64,000 nucleotides of DNA from Candidatus Gastranaerophilales bacterium (GTDB lineage: Bacteria; Cyanobacteriota; Vampirovibrionia; Gastranaerophilales; Gastranaerophilaceae). Position numbers and translations under genes: made by a program. Below are positions 44,542 through 54,600 of this stretch, piece after piece (position 1 is the stretch's first letter; every line of letters starts with the position of its first letter). The notes under the pieces are model-generated. The model had not been told where the DNA came from. It ran no database searches and saw only the letters and a list, made by a program, of their open reading frames with translations. The DNA lies in assembly GCA_944322615.1 (NCBI GenBank), contig CALUPH010000001.1:124001-188000 (forward strand), given 5' to 3'.

Positions 44542-46878
44542 ATGACAAACGTTTTAAATTCAATACTTGCAAATCAACCTATTAATCAATCTGCGGCGCA
44601 GAAAAATAACTCTGCCTTTGTTTTTACTAGTGACGGAAAGATAAAACCTATGAAGGATAAAGGACAACTCCTTCCTTCAAGAGTTTTTGGTTCTCCTGTT
44701 GAATATGCAAAAGATTTGAAAAAAGATATTGTAAGCATAGGTAAAGCAGCAAAAGGTAAGGCTAATGACCATGAACTTGGCAGAATTAATGACTTAGCTA
44801 TGAAATTAGGTTCTTTAGCTTTAGCATCTTATTTGTTTGTTAAAAATCCTTTGAAATTGAGTAAAGCAATGGAATTTGTCGGTTTTGGAACTTTCTTTGC
44901 TTCAATGTCATTATGGCCTAAATTAGCTATACAGGCTCCTTTAAAAGCAAGAACAGGTGTTGATATACATCAAAAATATATTGATTCTCAAGGTCGTAAG
45001 AAAATGTTATTCCAAGACCCGCAATATGTTTTAACCGATTTATATTCAAGAGATGATTTGGATAAAATGGGTAAAAAATTAGGTGTAAGTGAAAATTTAC
45101 CTGATAGAGATAACTTTATTAAACAAAGAGCACAAAAGACTGCACTTCAAGGAAATACATTATGGATGATGACAGCAGGTTTTGCTTCTCCATTGATGAG
45201 TGCTCTTATGTGTAACAGATTAGAAAAACCAATCGGAAAAGCTATAGAAAAATATTCAATGATATCATCCGAAAAAGCTATGCAAAATGGCAGTTATCAA
45301 AGTTTATCAGACAGAATGAAACAGACAATGTCTTTAAGAAGCTTTGATAGTTATCTTGCAAAAAACTCTGATAGATTGATGGATGAGAAAACTATATCCG
45401 AATTAGCTTCAAAAATTGGCGGAAAAGCAAATTCTGCAACAATACAAACTGCAATAAAAGACGAATTGGCTGCATTAAAAAATAATGTAAAAATTGATGA
45501 GTCATTTGTCCGTAGTGCATTAAGAGGCAAAGTTGATGATTCTGTTTTTGCCGCTTTAACTGAACAGCAAAAAGCTTTATTAAATAAGGCAATAGCTAAT
45601 AAATCATTTACAGGTATTGCTGATATCTTATCTAAAGCATCTACAGGTTCTAAAAAAGAACAAGTAAAACTATCTAAAGAGTTAACTCAAATTTTAGGTA
45701 AAGCTAAATTATCAGCAGAAACTCCTACTTTATCTCAAGTATCAGGTTCAATCAAAACATTGTATTCAAACATAGTTGATTTTGCTTCAGGTAAAGGAAT
45801 TCTTGATAGGTATATAAATGCAAGAGTAGGTGATCAATCAGGAACATACATTGCAAATCAATGGGGCAGAGTCGGCGATAAACTTATCAAAGCTTTAAAG
45901 CTTAACGGAAAAGAATTAAAAGCTGTTTCTCAAGGCAATATTGATATAATAATGGATAAACTTGCAGCACTCGCTTCAAACGATGCTGAATATGATAAAG
46001 TAATTAAACAATTAACTAAGCTTATTGGCGATTACGAAAAAACTACAAGTTCTGATTTCGTTTCTATGGTTCAGGATAAAGCAAAAACTGTTTGTACTTC
46101 AACAAGTAATGATTTAAGAACTAATGGTTTTGTTAAATTGGCTGATAAGATTTCATCAGCAGCTAAAAAAGGAACTGTTGAAAATGTTATTAATGTAAAT
46201 ACAGCAGAAAGAATTTCAGGAGCTCAATCTTCGTTCTACAGGTTGTTGCAATCACTTGATGTATTTAGAAAAGCAAAAAACGGAAGCTTGGAAAGACAGT
46301 TAGCTTCTATGCTTGGAGAAAAGGGTGTAACTGCTGATAAAGAAACACTTCAAAGAATGGTTAAAGCTTGTCAGGATCTTGTTTTAAATGCAACAACTAC
46401 TGATTATGTTGAAAAGTTGAAAACTGCAGGATTTAACTTATCTGAAATAGAATATAAAACAGTTATGAAAGCTCTATTTGACAGTGAAGCAGATACAACA
46501 ATAGCTGAAAGTTTATCAAGAACATTAGGTGCTGATAAAGTTGATGATGTATTAAAAGGCTTTACTTCATATAAGAAAGAATTTATGAGTAAAGTAGCTA
46601 ATTGGCAAAATGGCATGACAACTGAATTATCAAGACGTACAGTTGATGGTGTAACAAATGCTGCGAATGCAGTTGAAAGAAATAATTTGGCTGGTAAGCC
46701 TATTAAGTCACTTATTCAAGATGTTGCAAAACAGACATATAATTCACAAAAATGGTTAAAGATTTTTGGAGGTTCAATGCTTGCTTTAACTGCAGTTACA
46801 CTATTAGCAGGGTTGGCAATTGGACGTAAGGGAAAAACAGAAAAACAAGTTGAACAGGAAAACAAGGTAAATGGCTAA
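44542..46878 (+). CDS. large helical membrane protein, paralog B of the operon
   Basis: This 778-residue protein of unknown function has N-terminal ~240 residues related to paralog A: a hydrophobic pair at about 88-125, RTGVDIH (137-143), LDKMGKKLGV (173-182) and a hydrophobic segment at about 205-223. A ~490-residue insert of polar, Lys/Ala/Ser-rich helices follows. The protein ends with one membrane helix (about 742-763) and a basic tail, as in paralog A. It overlaps the GH13-like gene by 8 bases. The insert could form a long helical bundle on one side of the membrane; that is inference. Confidence 0.72.
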   Translation: MTNVLNSILANQPINQSAAQKNNSAFVFTSDGKIKPMKDKGQLLPSRVFGSPVEYAKDLKKDIVSIGKAAKGKANDHELGRINDLAMKLGSLALASYLFVKNPLKLSKAMEFVGFGTFFASMSLWPKLAIQAPLKARTGVDIHQKYIDSQGRKKMLFQDPQYVLTDLYSRDDLDKMGKKLGVSENLPDRDNFIKQRAQKTALQGNTLWMMTAGFASPLMSALMCNRLEKPIGKAIEKYSMISSEKAMQNGSYQSLSDRMKQTMSLRSFDSYLAKNSDRLMDEKTISELASKIGGKANSATIQTAIKDELAALKNNVKIDESFVRSALRGKVDDSVFAALTEQQKALLNKAIANKSFTGIADILSKASTGSKKEQVKLSKELTQILGKAKLSAETPTLSQVSGSIKTLYSNIVDFASGKGILDRYINARVGDQSGTYIANQWGRVGDKLIKALKLNGKELKAVSQGNIDIIMDKLAALASNDAEYDKVIKQLTKLIGDYEKTTSSDFVSMVQDKAKTVCTSTSNDLRTNGFVKLADKISSAAKKGTVENVINVNTAERISGAQSSFYRLLQSLDVFRKAKNGSLERQLASMLGEKGVTADKETLQRMVKACQDLVLNATTTDYVEKLKTAGFNLSEIEYKTVMKALFDSEADTTIAESLSRTLGADKVDDVLKGFTSYKKEFMSKVANWQNGMTTELSRRTVDGVTNAANAVERNNLAGKPIKSLIQDVAKQTYNSQKWLKIFGGSMLALTAVTLLAGLAIGRKGKTEKQVEQENKVNG

Positions 46879-48625
46879 TTACTTAGATAAATATCTTAAT
46901 ATAACACCAACGATTACTGTGGCACCTAAAATGGCAGAGCCTACAGCTGTAATGTTGCCAAATAATAATCAACCTAAAGCTCCGCAACCTATGGGTACTA
47001 ATGTTTTAGAACGTTATCTTCAAAATCAAGGTGTAGTTGGGGCAACACAAGTAAATGCTGTGAATAATTCTAAACCTGTTCAAGGTTATAAAAATAATTT
47101 AAGGACAAAATTCCAAAATAATGAAGCAACTATAATGGGTGTTATTATTCGTTCATTAGGTGCAAAGAACAACGTAGGTAATGAACTTATAAGAGAAGGC
47201 GACGTTCGAGGTACATTAATCAACGCTGTTGACAGGCTTGATGAATTAAAAGAATTGGGTATTAATACATTGCACGTATTACCGATAAATCCTCCGGGTA
47301 AAAAGAATGCTTTTGGTACAGCAGGTTCTGTTTATGCACCGGCAGATTTATTGAAGGTTGATCCTGCAATAGTAGATCCTAATGATCCGAGAACACCTGA
47401 CGAACAATTTAAATACTTCACTGATGAATGTCATAAGCGTGGCATTAGCGTTATGCTAGACCTTCCAAGCTGTGCATCTTATGACTTGTTCTTGGAAAGA
47501 CCTGATTTAATGGCATTTGAAAAAGACGGTACTCCAAAAACGCCGGGTGGTTGGAACGATATCAGAATGTTCAATCCTTGGAAAGATGAATCTAAACGTG
47601 AATTAAATAAAGAATTATTGGATTATCATATTAAATTTGTTGATAAATGTATTAAAAATTGGGGCGTTGATGGTATTAGAAGTGACGTTGCAAGAACAAA
47701 ACCAACAGAGTTTTGGCATATTCTAACCGATTATTCACGTTCATTGGATCCTGAATTTGCTTGGCTTGCTGAAAGCTATACATATGAAGACGCTTCACCT
47801 CAATTAAATATGAATTATGATAGACCTCAAGACTCTTTAAGAGCAGGTTTTGACAGTTATTACGGTCAATATCATATTTTCCATGAATGGACAAATGCAC
47901 AAGATTTATTTAATTATGTAAGAGAAAACATAAATATGTCTCAAGAACTTGAACCTGGTAAATCTTTAATTGGTTCATTCGGAACACACGATGACATATC
48001 AATAATGAATCATGGCGGAGTTACATTTACTAATTTAGTTTCAGGTTTGCAAGCAACTCTTCCTATGTTAAATCCTTATTATTTTGATGGGTATCAATCA
48101 GGTGATGATTATATCTACGATTTTGAAGGTACTACTGATGAACAAACTGATACTGATTCTAACGAATGTACTGTTCACAGAGGAAGACCTGATATCTTTA
48201 ATTTCTCAAGACCTTTAATTGGTGATCATCCTGAATGTGGTGATTTCATGAAAAATACTTTAGATGTCAGAAATGATAAAAAGTATCATGATATATTAAC
48301 AAAAGGTTCGTTTATTCCATTAAATGTTGAAAAGAATGATAATGATCAAATTATTGCTTTTGCTCGTCATTTAAACGGTAAAACTCTTTTGGTTGTTGCA
48401 AATAGAGATGTAAATGCCAGACAAGGCGGAAGTATTGTAATTCCAGGATTAAAAGAATCTCAAAAATTAAATAATTTGTTTAAGTCGTATGGGGAAAATT
48501 CAACACTTCAAGCATCAGACGGAAGATTAAATGTTGATTTGGGTTCAGGTCGTATTCATTTATTTGAAATTGATACTCCGAATATTGAATCTTCAGGGGT
48601 TGAAGTTTTAAAGCAAAAACAATAG
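46871..48625 (+). CDS. GH13 (alpha-amylase) family-like protein
   Basis: The protein is a glycoside hydrolase or transglycosylase-type barrel. Disordered residues 1-85 carry two similar motifs, NYLDKYLN (3-10) and NVLERYLQ (44-51). The barrel keeps the catalytic set: D272 in GIRSD, E301 in AESYTYE and D374 in GTHDD. Region I is abnormal: DLPSCAS replaces the usual D-x-x-x-N-H, so the Asn and His are lost. There is no signal peptide, so it should act in the cytoplasm. The substrate is probably an alpha-glucan or sucrose-like sugar, but cannot be told. Confidence 0.85.
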   Translation: MANYLDKYLNITPTITVAPKMAEPTAVMLPNNNQPKAPQPMGTNVLERYLQNQGVVGATQVNAVNNSKPVQGYKNNLRTKFQNNEATIMGVIIRSLGAKNNVGNELIREGDVRGTLINAVDRLDELKELGINTLHVLPINPPGKKNAFGTAGSVYAPADLLKVDPAIVDPNDPRTPDEQFKYFTDECHKRGISVMLDLPSCASYDLFLERPDLMAFEKDGTPKTPGGWNDIRMFNPWKDESKRELNKELLDYHIKFVDKCIKNWGVDGIRSDVARTKPTEFWHILTDYSRSLDPEFAWLAESYTYEDASPQLNMNYDRPQDSLRAGFDSYYGQYHIFHEWTNAQDLFNYVRENINMSQELEPGKSLIGSFGTHDDISIMNHGGVTFTNLVSGLQATLPMLNPYYFDGYQSGDDYIYDFEGTTDEQTDTDSNECTVHRGRPDIFNFSRPLIGDHPECGDFMKNTLDVRNDKKYHDILTKGSFIPLNVEKNDNDQIIAFARHLNGKTLLVVANRDVNARQGGSIVIPGLKESQKLNNLFKSYGENSTLQASDGRLNVDLGSGRIHLFEIDTPNIESSGVEVLKQKQ

Positions 48626-48633
48626 GTGTAAAT

Positions 48634-48957
48634 ATGCAAATTGGTTCTAATTATACATATAATTATTATAAGAATCCTTCATTTATGTCTTTAAAAAAGG
48701 CTGATGAAGCAAAATCTGATGTATATGTTAAACCTACAAAAGATGAAATTATAACTGCAAAAACGAAAAAAGCTATTTCTGAATGTAAATATGTTGTTCT
48801 CGGTTTGGGAATATTATATTTTGCAATGAAGAGAAATATTAAAGTTAATAAGATAAAAGCAGCAGAAAGAAAGCTTGCTGAACTTGCAAAACAAAAAGTT
48901 CTTACTCCTCAATTGATGAGTGTTAATATTGATGAATTAGGTATTATAGGAGTTTAA
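48634..48957 (+). CDS. small single-helix membrane protein, end of operon, 107 aa
   Basis: The function is unknown. The start NYYKNPSFMSLKKADEA resembles the leader style of other unknown proteins here. One membrane helix (about 51-68, VVLGLGILYFAMKR) is followed by a basic helix and a short tail. It begins 8 bases after the GH13-like gene stop, so it belongs to the same transcript. Its last 14 bases overlap the converging deoC end. Confidence 0.65.
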   Translation: MQIGSNYTYNYYKNPSFMSLKKADEAKSDVYVKPTKDEIITAKTKKAISECKYVVLGLGILYFAMKRNIKVNKIKAAERKLAELAKQKVLTPQLMSVNIDELGIIGV

Positions 48958-49588
48958 CACCGGAACTGGTTCCAAGTCTTGATGCACCTGCATTTATAAG
49001 TGCAATAGCTTGTTCTTTTGTTTTTATTCCACCGGATGCTTTGATTTTTACATTGCTGTCTTTTAATGTTTCATACATTAATTTTATATCTTCAACTTTT
49101 GCTCCGATGCCGTTTTTTACAAATCCGGTAGATGTTTTTGCAAAATCAGCTTTTGCTTCTTTTATTATTTCGCAGGCTTTTACTATTTCTTCTTTTGTTA
49201 ATAAATCGGTTTCAATAATTACTTTTAAAGGAATATTTCCACATGCTTTTTTTACTGTTTCAATATCGTTTTTTGTATATGTGTAATTTTTATCTTTAAT
49301 TGATTGAACAGAAATGACCATATCTATCTCATCAGCGCCATATTCAATTGCCTTTTGTGCTTCAAATGCTTTTACTTCGCTTAAACAAGCTCCAAGTGGG
49401 AAACCTACTACTGTAACTACTTTTACATTAGTGTCTTTTAAATATTCTTTTGCTTGTTTTACGTTTGCACTATTAACACAAACTCCTTTGAAATTGTGTT
49501 CTTTTGCTTCTTCTAATAATTTTATTAATTCTTGCTCTGTTGCATCTTGTTTTAACAATGTATGTTCAATATATTGTTCAAGTCTCAT
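48944..49588 (-). CDS. deoC: deoxyribose-phosphate aldolase
   Basis: DeoC splits deoxyribose-5-phosphate into acetaldehyde and glyceraldehyde-3-phosphate. The Schiff-base lysine lies in FAKTSTGF, with VCVNSANV and VVGFPLGA earlier and VKIKASGGIKT near the end. The 214-residue length is normal for the short class. It is 1 base after recO at the end of a pilT-recO-deoC transcript. Confidence 0.95.
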   Translation of the reverse strand: MRLEQYIEHTLLKQDATEQELIKLLEEAKEHNFKGVCVNSANVKQAKEYLKDTNVKVVTVVGFPLGACLSEVKAFEAQKAIEYGADEIDMVISVQSIKDKNYTYTKNDIETVKKACGNIPLKVIIETDLLTKEEIVKACEIIKEAKADFAKTSTGFVKNGIGAKVEDIKLMYETLKDSNVKIKASGGIKTKEQAIALINAGASRLGTSSGVKLL

Positions 49589-49589
49589 A

Positions 49590-50354
49590 CTATCTTATGC
49601 TCTCCAATATTTGTGTTGTTTTGAATTTTTTTGGTGAATAATATTCTATATAATTTTTAAGAAGATTTATGCATATGTCACAAATTTTTTCTGTAGCTAA
49701 ATCATCATATTTTGTATGAACATTAAAATCTTCTTCTAATAATGTATTTAAAAATTCTTTTATTTTATTTGGAATTTTTACTTTTTTGCATATATCTTGT
49801 GCACATTCTTTGCATAAAATCCCGCCTTGTTCAATTGAAAAATAAATCTCTTCACTATTAGGTTCTTTCAAACATTTTACGCAGTCTTTTAATTCTAAAG
49901 AGTAGCCTGTTATATCCATGATTTTCAGCTGAAAACGAAGAACACTTAGCATTGCTTGTTCTTTTCTGCTTGCTTTTGAAATTTGTTCAAGAAATGTATA
50001 AAATAAATTATAAATTTCTTCACTGTTAGGATCATTTTCTGTTCCAAAATTCGAGACAATTTCACTACAATACATTGCATAGAATAATTTGTTCATATCA
50101 CTTCTAAGATTGAAAAAAGTATTCAGTGCTTCAGCCTGACAAATAGTGTCAAGATTTTTACCCTTATTAAGCATCATTTTATTAGCTACAAGCATATCCA
50201 TTCTTCCGCCAAGTTTGCTTGTTATTTTTTTTATCCCCTTGGCTACGCCTTTGATAAGACCTTTCTCTTTTGAATACATAAGAATAATCTTATCAGACTC
50301 GCTGATGCTATAAGATTTTAAATTTATTGCATTTGTTGTAAATTGTTCTCTCAT
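49590..50354 (-). CDS. recO: DNA repair protein RecO
   Basis: RecO helps RecF and RecR load RecA on gapped DNA. An N-terminal OB-fold (TTNAINLKSYSISESDKIILMYS) is followed by the typical GVAKGIKK and a helical domain. The zinc site has C-x2-C (CVKC) and C-x2-C (CKEC) pairs. The 254-residue length fits. It is 6 bases after pilT, an unusual pairing. Confidence 0.93.
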   Translation of the reverse strand: MREQFTTNAINLKSYSISESDKIILMYSKEKGLIKGVAKGIKKITSKLGGRMDMLVANKMMLNKGKNLDTICQAEALNTFFNLRSDMNKLFYAMYCSEIVSNFGTENDPNSEEIYNLFYTFLEQISKASRKEQAMLSVLRFQLKIMDITGYSLELKDCVKCLKEPNSEEIYFSIEQGGILCKECAQDICKKVKIPNKIKEFLNTLLEEDFNVHTKYDDLATEKICDICINLLKNYIEYYSPKKFKTTQILESIR

Positions 50355-50360
50355 TTTATT

Positions 50361-51452
50361 TTAGAATATATTTTCGCTTCCTGAGTATACACCTCTCATA
50401 TAATGCATTAGTTCATTTGGTGTATCAGAATGTTCAAGTGCTACTTCTTTTGTAATTAATCCTTTTTTGTACAAGTCATATAACGAAATATTAAATGTTA
50501 TCATATCGTTATAAGAACCTTTTTGAACTAATTTGTATATTTCTTCAAGTTCATCTTTCAGAATAAAATCTTTAATTGTAGGAGTAGAATATAAAAGTTC
50601 TACTGCAGGTATTCTTCCTTTTCCGTTAGAATTTGGTAATAATTTTTGAGATAAAGAACCTCTAAATACTTCTGCAAATTGGCTTCTTACTGCAGATCTT
50701 TCTGATGGCGGGAAGAAACTTAATATACGGTTTATTGTTTGTATTGCATTAAATGTGTGCAGGGTTGCGAATACCAAGTGACCTGTTTCTGCTGCGTGGA
50801 GGGCACTTTCTACCGTTTCCATGTCTCTTATTTCACCTATTAATATAACATCAGGATCTTGTCTTAGGGCAAACTTTAAACCGTCAAGATAATTAGCTGT
50901 ATCTATTCCTATTTGTCTTTGTGTGAATATTGATTTCTGACTTTTATAAACATATTCAATAGGATCTTCAATCGTAACAATATGCTTTTTTTGTGTATTA
51001 TTTATATGATTTAAAATTGAAGCAATAGTTGTAGATTTACCGCTTCCTGCAACACCGGTTACAAGTACAATACCGTTTTCAAATGTTGAAAATTTCTCTA
51101 TTGTTTTAGGTAATTTTAATTGTTCAAATGTTGGTATTTCATACGGTACTAAACGTACAGTCATGGAATGGTATCCAAATGACATTGCAAGGTTAACTCT
51201 GAAACGTGATACACCTTCCAGTTCATATGGAAAGTCAGAGTCATATGAACGGAATATTTTATCTCGCATAGATATTGGTGCCATTTCATCAATTGCTTGC
51301 ATCATATCTTCTTCGGTTACAGGTTCAAGTTTTGACTTTATTATTTTACCGTCTATACGAAATGAAGGAACTTCACCTACAATGAAGTGAAGGTCAGATG
51401 CACCAAGTTCTTGTGCTTTTTCCAGTAGTGAATTTATTGTATAATTACTCAT
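50361..51452 (-). CDS. pilT: PilT-like type IV pilus retraction ATPase
   Basis: PilT is the hexameric ATPase that powers pilus retraction. An N-terminal PAS-like domain (ASDLHFIVGEVPSFRIDGK) comes before Walker A GVAGSGKST (133-141). The Asp box is TIEDPIEY, Walker B is DVILIGEIRDMET, and the His box is ATLHTFNA. The 363-residue length is typical. No pilin or other pilus gene is in the window. A related role in competence or another filament system is possible. Confidence 0.92.
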   Translation of the reverse strand: MSNYTINSLLEKAQELGASDLHFIVGEVPSFRIDGKIIKSKLEPVTEEDMMQAIDEMAPISMRDKIFRSYDSDFPYELEGVSRFRVNLAMSFGYHSMTVRLVPYEIPTFEQLKLPKTIEKFSTFENGIVLVTGVAGSGKSTTIASILNHINNTQKKHIVTIEDPIEYVYKSQKSIFTQRQIGIDTANYLDGLKFALRQDPDVILIGEIRDMETVESALHAAETGHLVFATLHTFNAIQTINRILSFFPPSERSAVRSQFAEVFRGSLSQKLLPNSNGKGRIPAVELLYSTPTIKDFILKDELEEIYKLVQKGSYNDMITFNISLYDLYKKGLITKEVALEHSDTPNELMHYMRGVYSGSENIF

Positions 51453-51555
51453 CTAAATGCTCCAAAAATTACTATATGACAATATTATAGTACTTTTTTT
51501 AATTAATTAAAATAAGTTTACATTTACTATTATTTTTTAATATTATTTAATGTTT

Positions 51556-51584
51556 TTGACTATTACGTGTATTTGTTGTGTAAT
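51556..51584 (+). promoter_or_regulatory. candidate promoter of smc-scpA-scpB
   Basis: TTGACT and TGTAAT are spaced by 17 bases, giving a transcript start ~28 bases before the smc ATG. No clear ribosome site precedes that ATG. Confidence 0.55.
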
Positions 51585-51618
51585 TGAAAGTATCTAGATA
51601 TGGGTACCATCAAAATTA

Positions 51619-54600
51619 ATGTATATAAAAGAATTACAAGTCGACAACTTTAAATCTTTCGCAAACGATATTACCATTCCGTTCCTGAAAGGATTTACAA
51701 CAATATCGGGTCCAAATGGTTCAGGTAAAAGTAATATCATTGACAGTATTTTATTTGCTCTTGGTCTTGCAAGTGCCAGGAATCTTCGTACTGAACAACT
51801 TTCTGATTTTATTTCTACTCATACAAAAAAGAATGAAGCTTTTGTTAAAGTTGTTTTCGAACCTGAAAATAGTGAAGAAGAACCTATCACTGTTGCAAGA
51901 AAAATCAGAAAATCTTCTCAAGGGTTTAATAGTGTTTATTATTTAAATGACCAAGTTTCAACTTTAACTGAAATTCATACTCATCTGGAAAAATATAGAA
52001 TAACTCCAAACAGTTATAACGTCATGATGCAAGGTGATGTTATGAGCATTACTAATTGTTCTACTGTTGAAAGACGTAAAATTATTGACGAAATTGCAGG
52101 TATTGCTGACTTCAACAGAAGAATTGATAAAGCGCAGGAAGAACTTTTAACTGTTGAAGAAAGAGTTGAAAATGCAAATCTTATTTTGACAGAAATTGAA
52201 TCTTCTATTGAACGATTAGCTCAAGAAAAAGAAACAGCTTTGAAATATCAGAAATTGAAAACTGAAAAATTTCAATTAGAAAGTCAAATTACAACTGTTA
52301 AATATTTTGATATAAAAAGAAATTTGGAATTGGCTCATCAAAATATTTTAGAGTTCAATAAAAAGAAAAAAGAAGAAGAAGGTAACTTAAAAAAATTAGA
52401 AGATAATCTTTTAGAAATAAAGAAAAGATATTCTGAAATATCTGAATTGGTTAAAAATAATGGCGAAGCGGAACAAATAGAAACAAAAAAACAATTAGAA
52501 GAATTAAAAGGGCAAATCTCTCGTAAAAATTTGGCTATCAGTTCTGTTGAAAAAACTATTCACGATAATTTGAAAACAATTGAAAATTCTAAAAACGGTA
52601 TTGAAAACCATAAAGAAAAAATTGAAAAAATTTCTTTAAAAATTGAAGAAAAGAAAGCTGAAATTGTTGAAATTGAGAATAATATAAAAATTCAAGAAGC
52701 TGAATTAACAAAAATTTTAGAAGAAGTTTCAGGTTTAAATAAAAATGCTGATAAACAAATTGAAGAAAGAAACAATCTAAAAAAAGAACTTGAAAAATTA
52801 AAAGAAGAAGAATGGAATATAAAATCAGAAACAATTCCGTTAGAAACCGAACTTGCAACAACAAAAAAAGATGTTGAAAACGCAAAAAAATCATTAAATG
52901 AATTAACAAATTTCAAAGCTAATTTTAAAGATAATCAGGATAAATTGCAGCTCCAAGTTGAAGAATTAACAAAAGAGCAGGCTGATTATAAATTGGCTCA
53001 GGAAAATGTTATGTATAATTTAGACAAAAATAAGAATGAAATGTCTGATTTATTGCATGACATACAAATGGCTCAAAGAAAAATTATTACAATAGAAGCT
53101 CAAAAAAGTGCATATGAAGAAGTAAATTTGGGAAGGGCAATAGATTCTGTTTTAAAAGCCAAAATAAATGGAGTTCATGCTCCATTGTTACAGCTTGGAA
53201 GTGTTGATAAAGAATATTCAACGGCACTTGAAGTTGCAATGGGCGGCAGAATGAAGAATATTGTTGTTGATGATGAAGATGTTGCTCGTGTTTGTATTGA
53301 TTATTTAAAATCATCAAGAGCGGGAAGCGCAACATTTTTGCCTTTAAACAGAATGAAGAAGGCTCCTTCAAGTTTAAGAATACCTAAAGAAAAGGGTGTT
53401 GTTGATTACGCAATAAATCTTATTGATTTTGATGACAGATATTTGGATGCATTCTTCTACGCACTTGGCGATACTTTGATTGTTGAAGATTATGACAGTG
53501 CAAAAAGGCTTATAGGTAAATATAGATTAGTTACATTAGATGGAAGTTTATTTGAAAAATCAGGTGCAATAACGGGTGGTGACAGACGTGATACCGGTTT
53601 AAAATTCAGCCAAAATCAGGATGAAGAGTTGAATAAATATAAAACCCGTTTCGCTGAACTTCAAAAACAATATTCTTCGCTTGAAAATACAAGAAAAGAA
53701 CTTGAAGCAAAACAAGAAAAAATCAGACAAAATTATTCTAATACGATGACTGCATTAAATAGTGCAAAAATTGAATTGAATAATTTAAATAATAATTCTA
53801 AAAATAATGAAGACAAAATAGAAGAATATAAAAATATTATTAAAGAGAATGAACCTAAGATACAAAATATAGAAAAGAAACTTGAAAAATATGAAGAAAA
53901 GTTAGTTGATTTAAATGATAAAATGCTTGTTCTTCAAGATAAAATTGCAGAAATTGAAAGTAAAATGACAGAAGGTGAACTCAAGAAACTTAAAGAGATG
54001 ACTGCTGCAATTGAAAATCAAATAAAAGACTACCAAAATAAAATTTTAAAATGTAATAACGAAATTAATGAAGCAAATAGAGATATTGATTTCAATAAAG
54101 AATTAATTAAAGCAAAAGAAGAACAAATTCAAAGACTAATAAAAGATAATGAAACAGCAGCTCAAGATAAGATTAAGTTTGCTGAAGAGATTAAAGAAAT
54201 TGAAGTAAAAGCTTTAGAATTAGAAGAAAAAATAAAATCTTTAGGTGAAAAACTTCTTCAACTTCAAAAGCAAAGAGATTTGGTACAAGAAGAACTTCTT
54301 AGTGCAGAAACTCAAAAAAATAAAATTACTAATGAAATTGAAAGAATAGGTGAGCAAGTTGAAGCATTCAAAGCAAGAAGAAGAGAACTTGAACCTCAAC
54401 TTGAAGAAATAAGAACAGAACTGAAAGCTAATGAAGTTGATATTAACGCATTGGTTCCTACAGAAATTTCTACAGAAGAAATAACAACCAAAATTCAACG
54501 TTTACAAAAGAGAATGGAAGAAATGGAACCAGTCAATATGCTTGCTATTCAAGCATATGATGAAGTTAAGGCAAGACAAGAAGAGAAAAAAGAACAAATA

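Noticed and set aside
42496-49000. Mobile island or prophage for the accessory-looking block
   Set aside because: No integrase, transposase, tRNA target, flanking direct repeat or phage structural gene was found.
52589-52916. Two minus-strand ORFs of 74-106 codons inside smc
   Set aside because: They are shadows of the Lys/Glu/Ile-rich coiled coil and give Phe/Leu/Ser-rich nonsense proteins.
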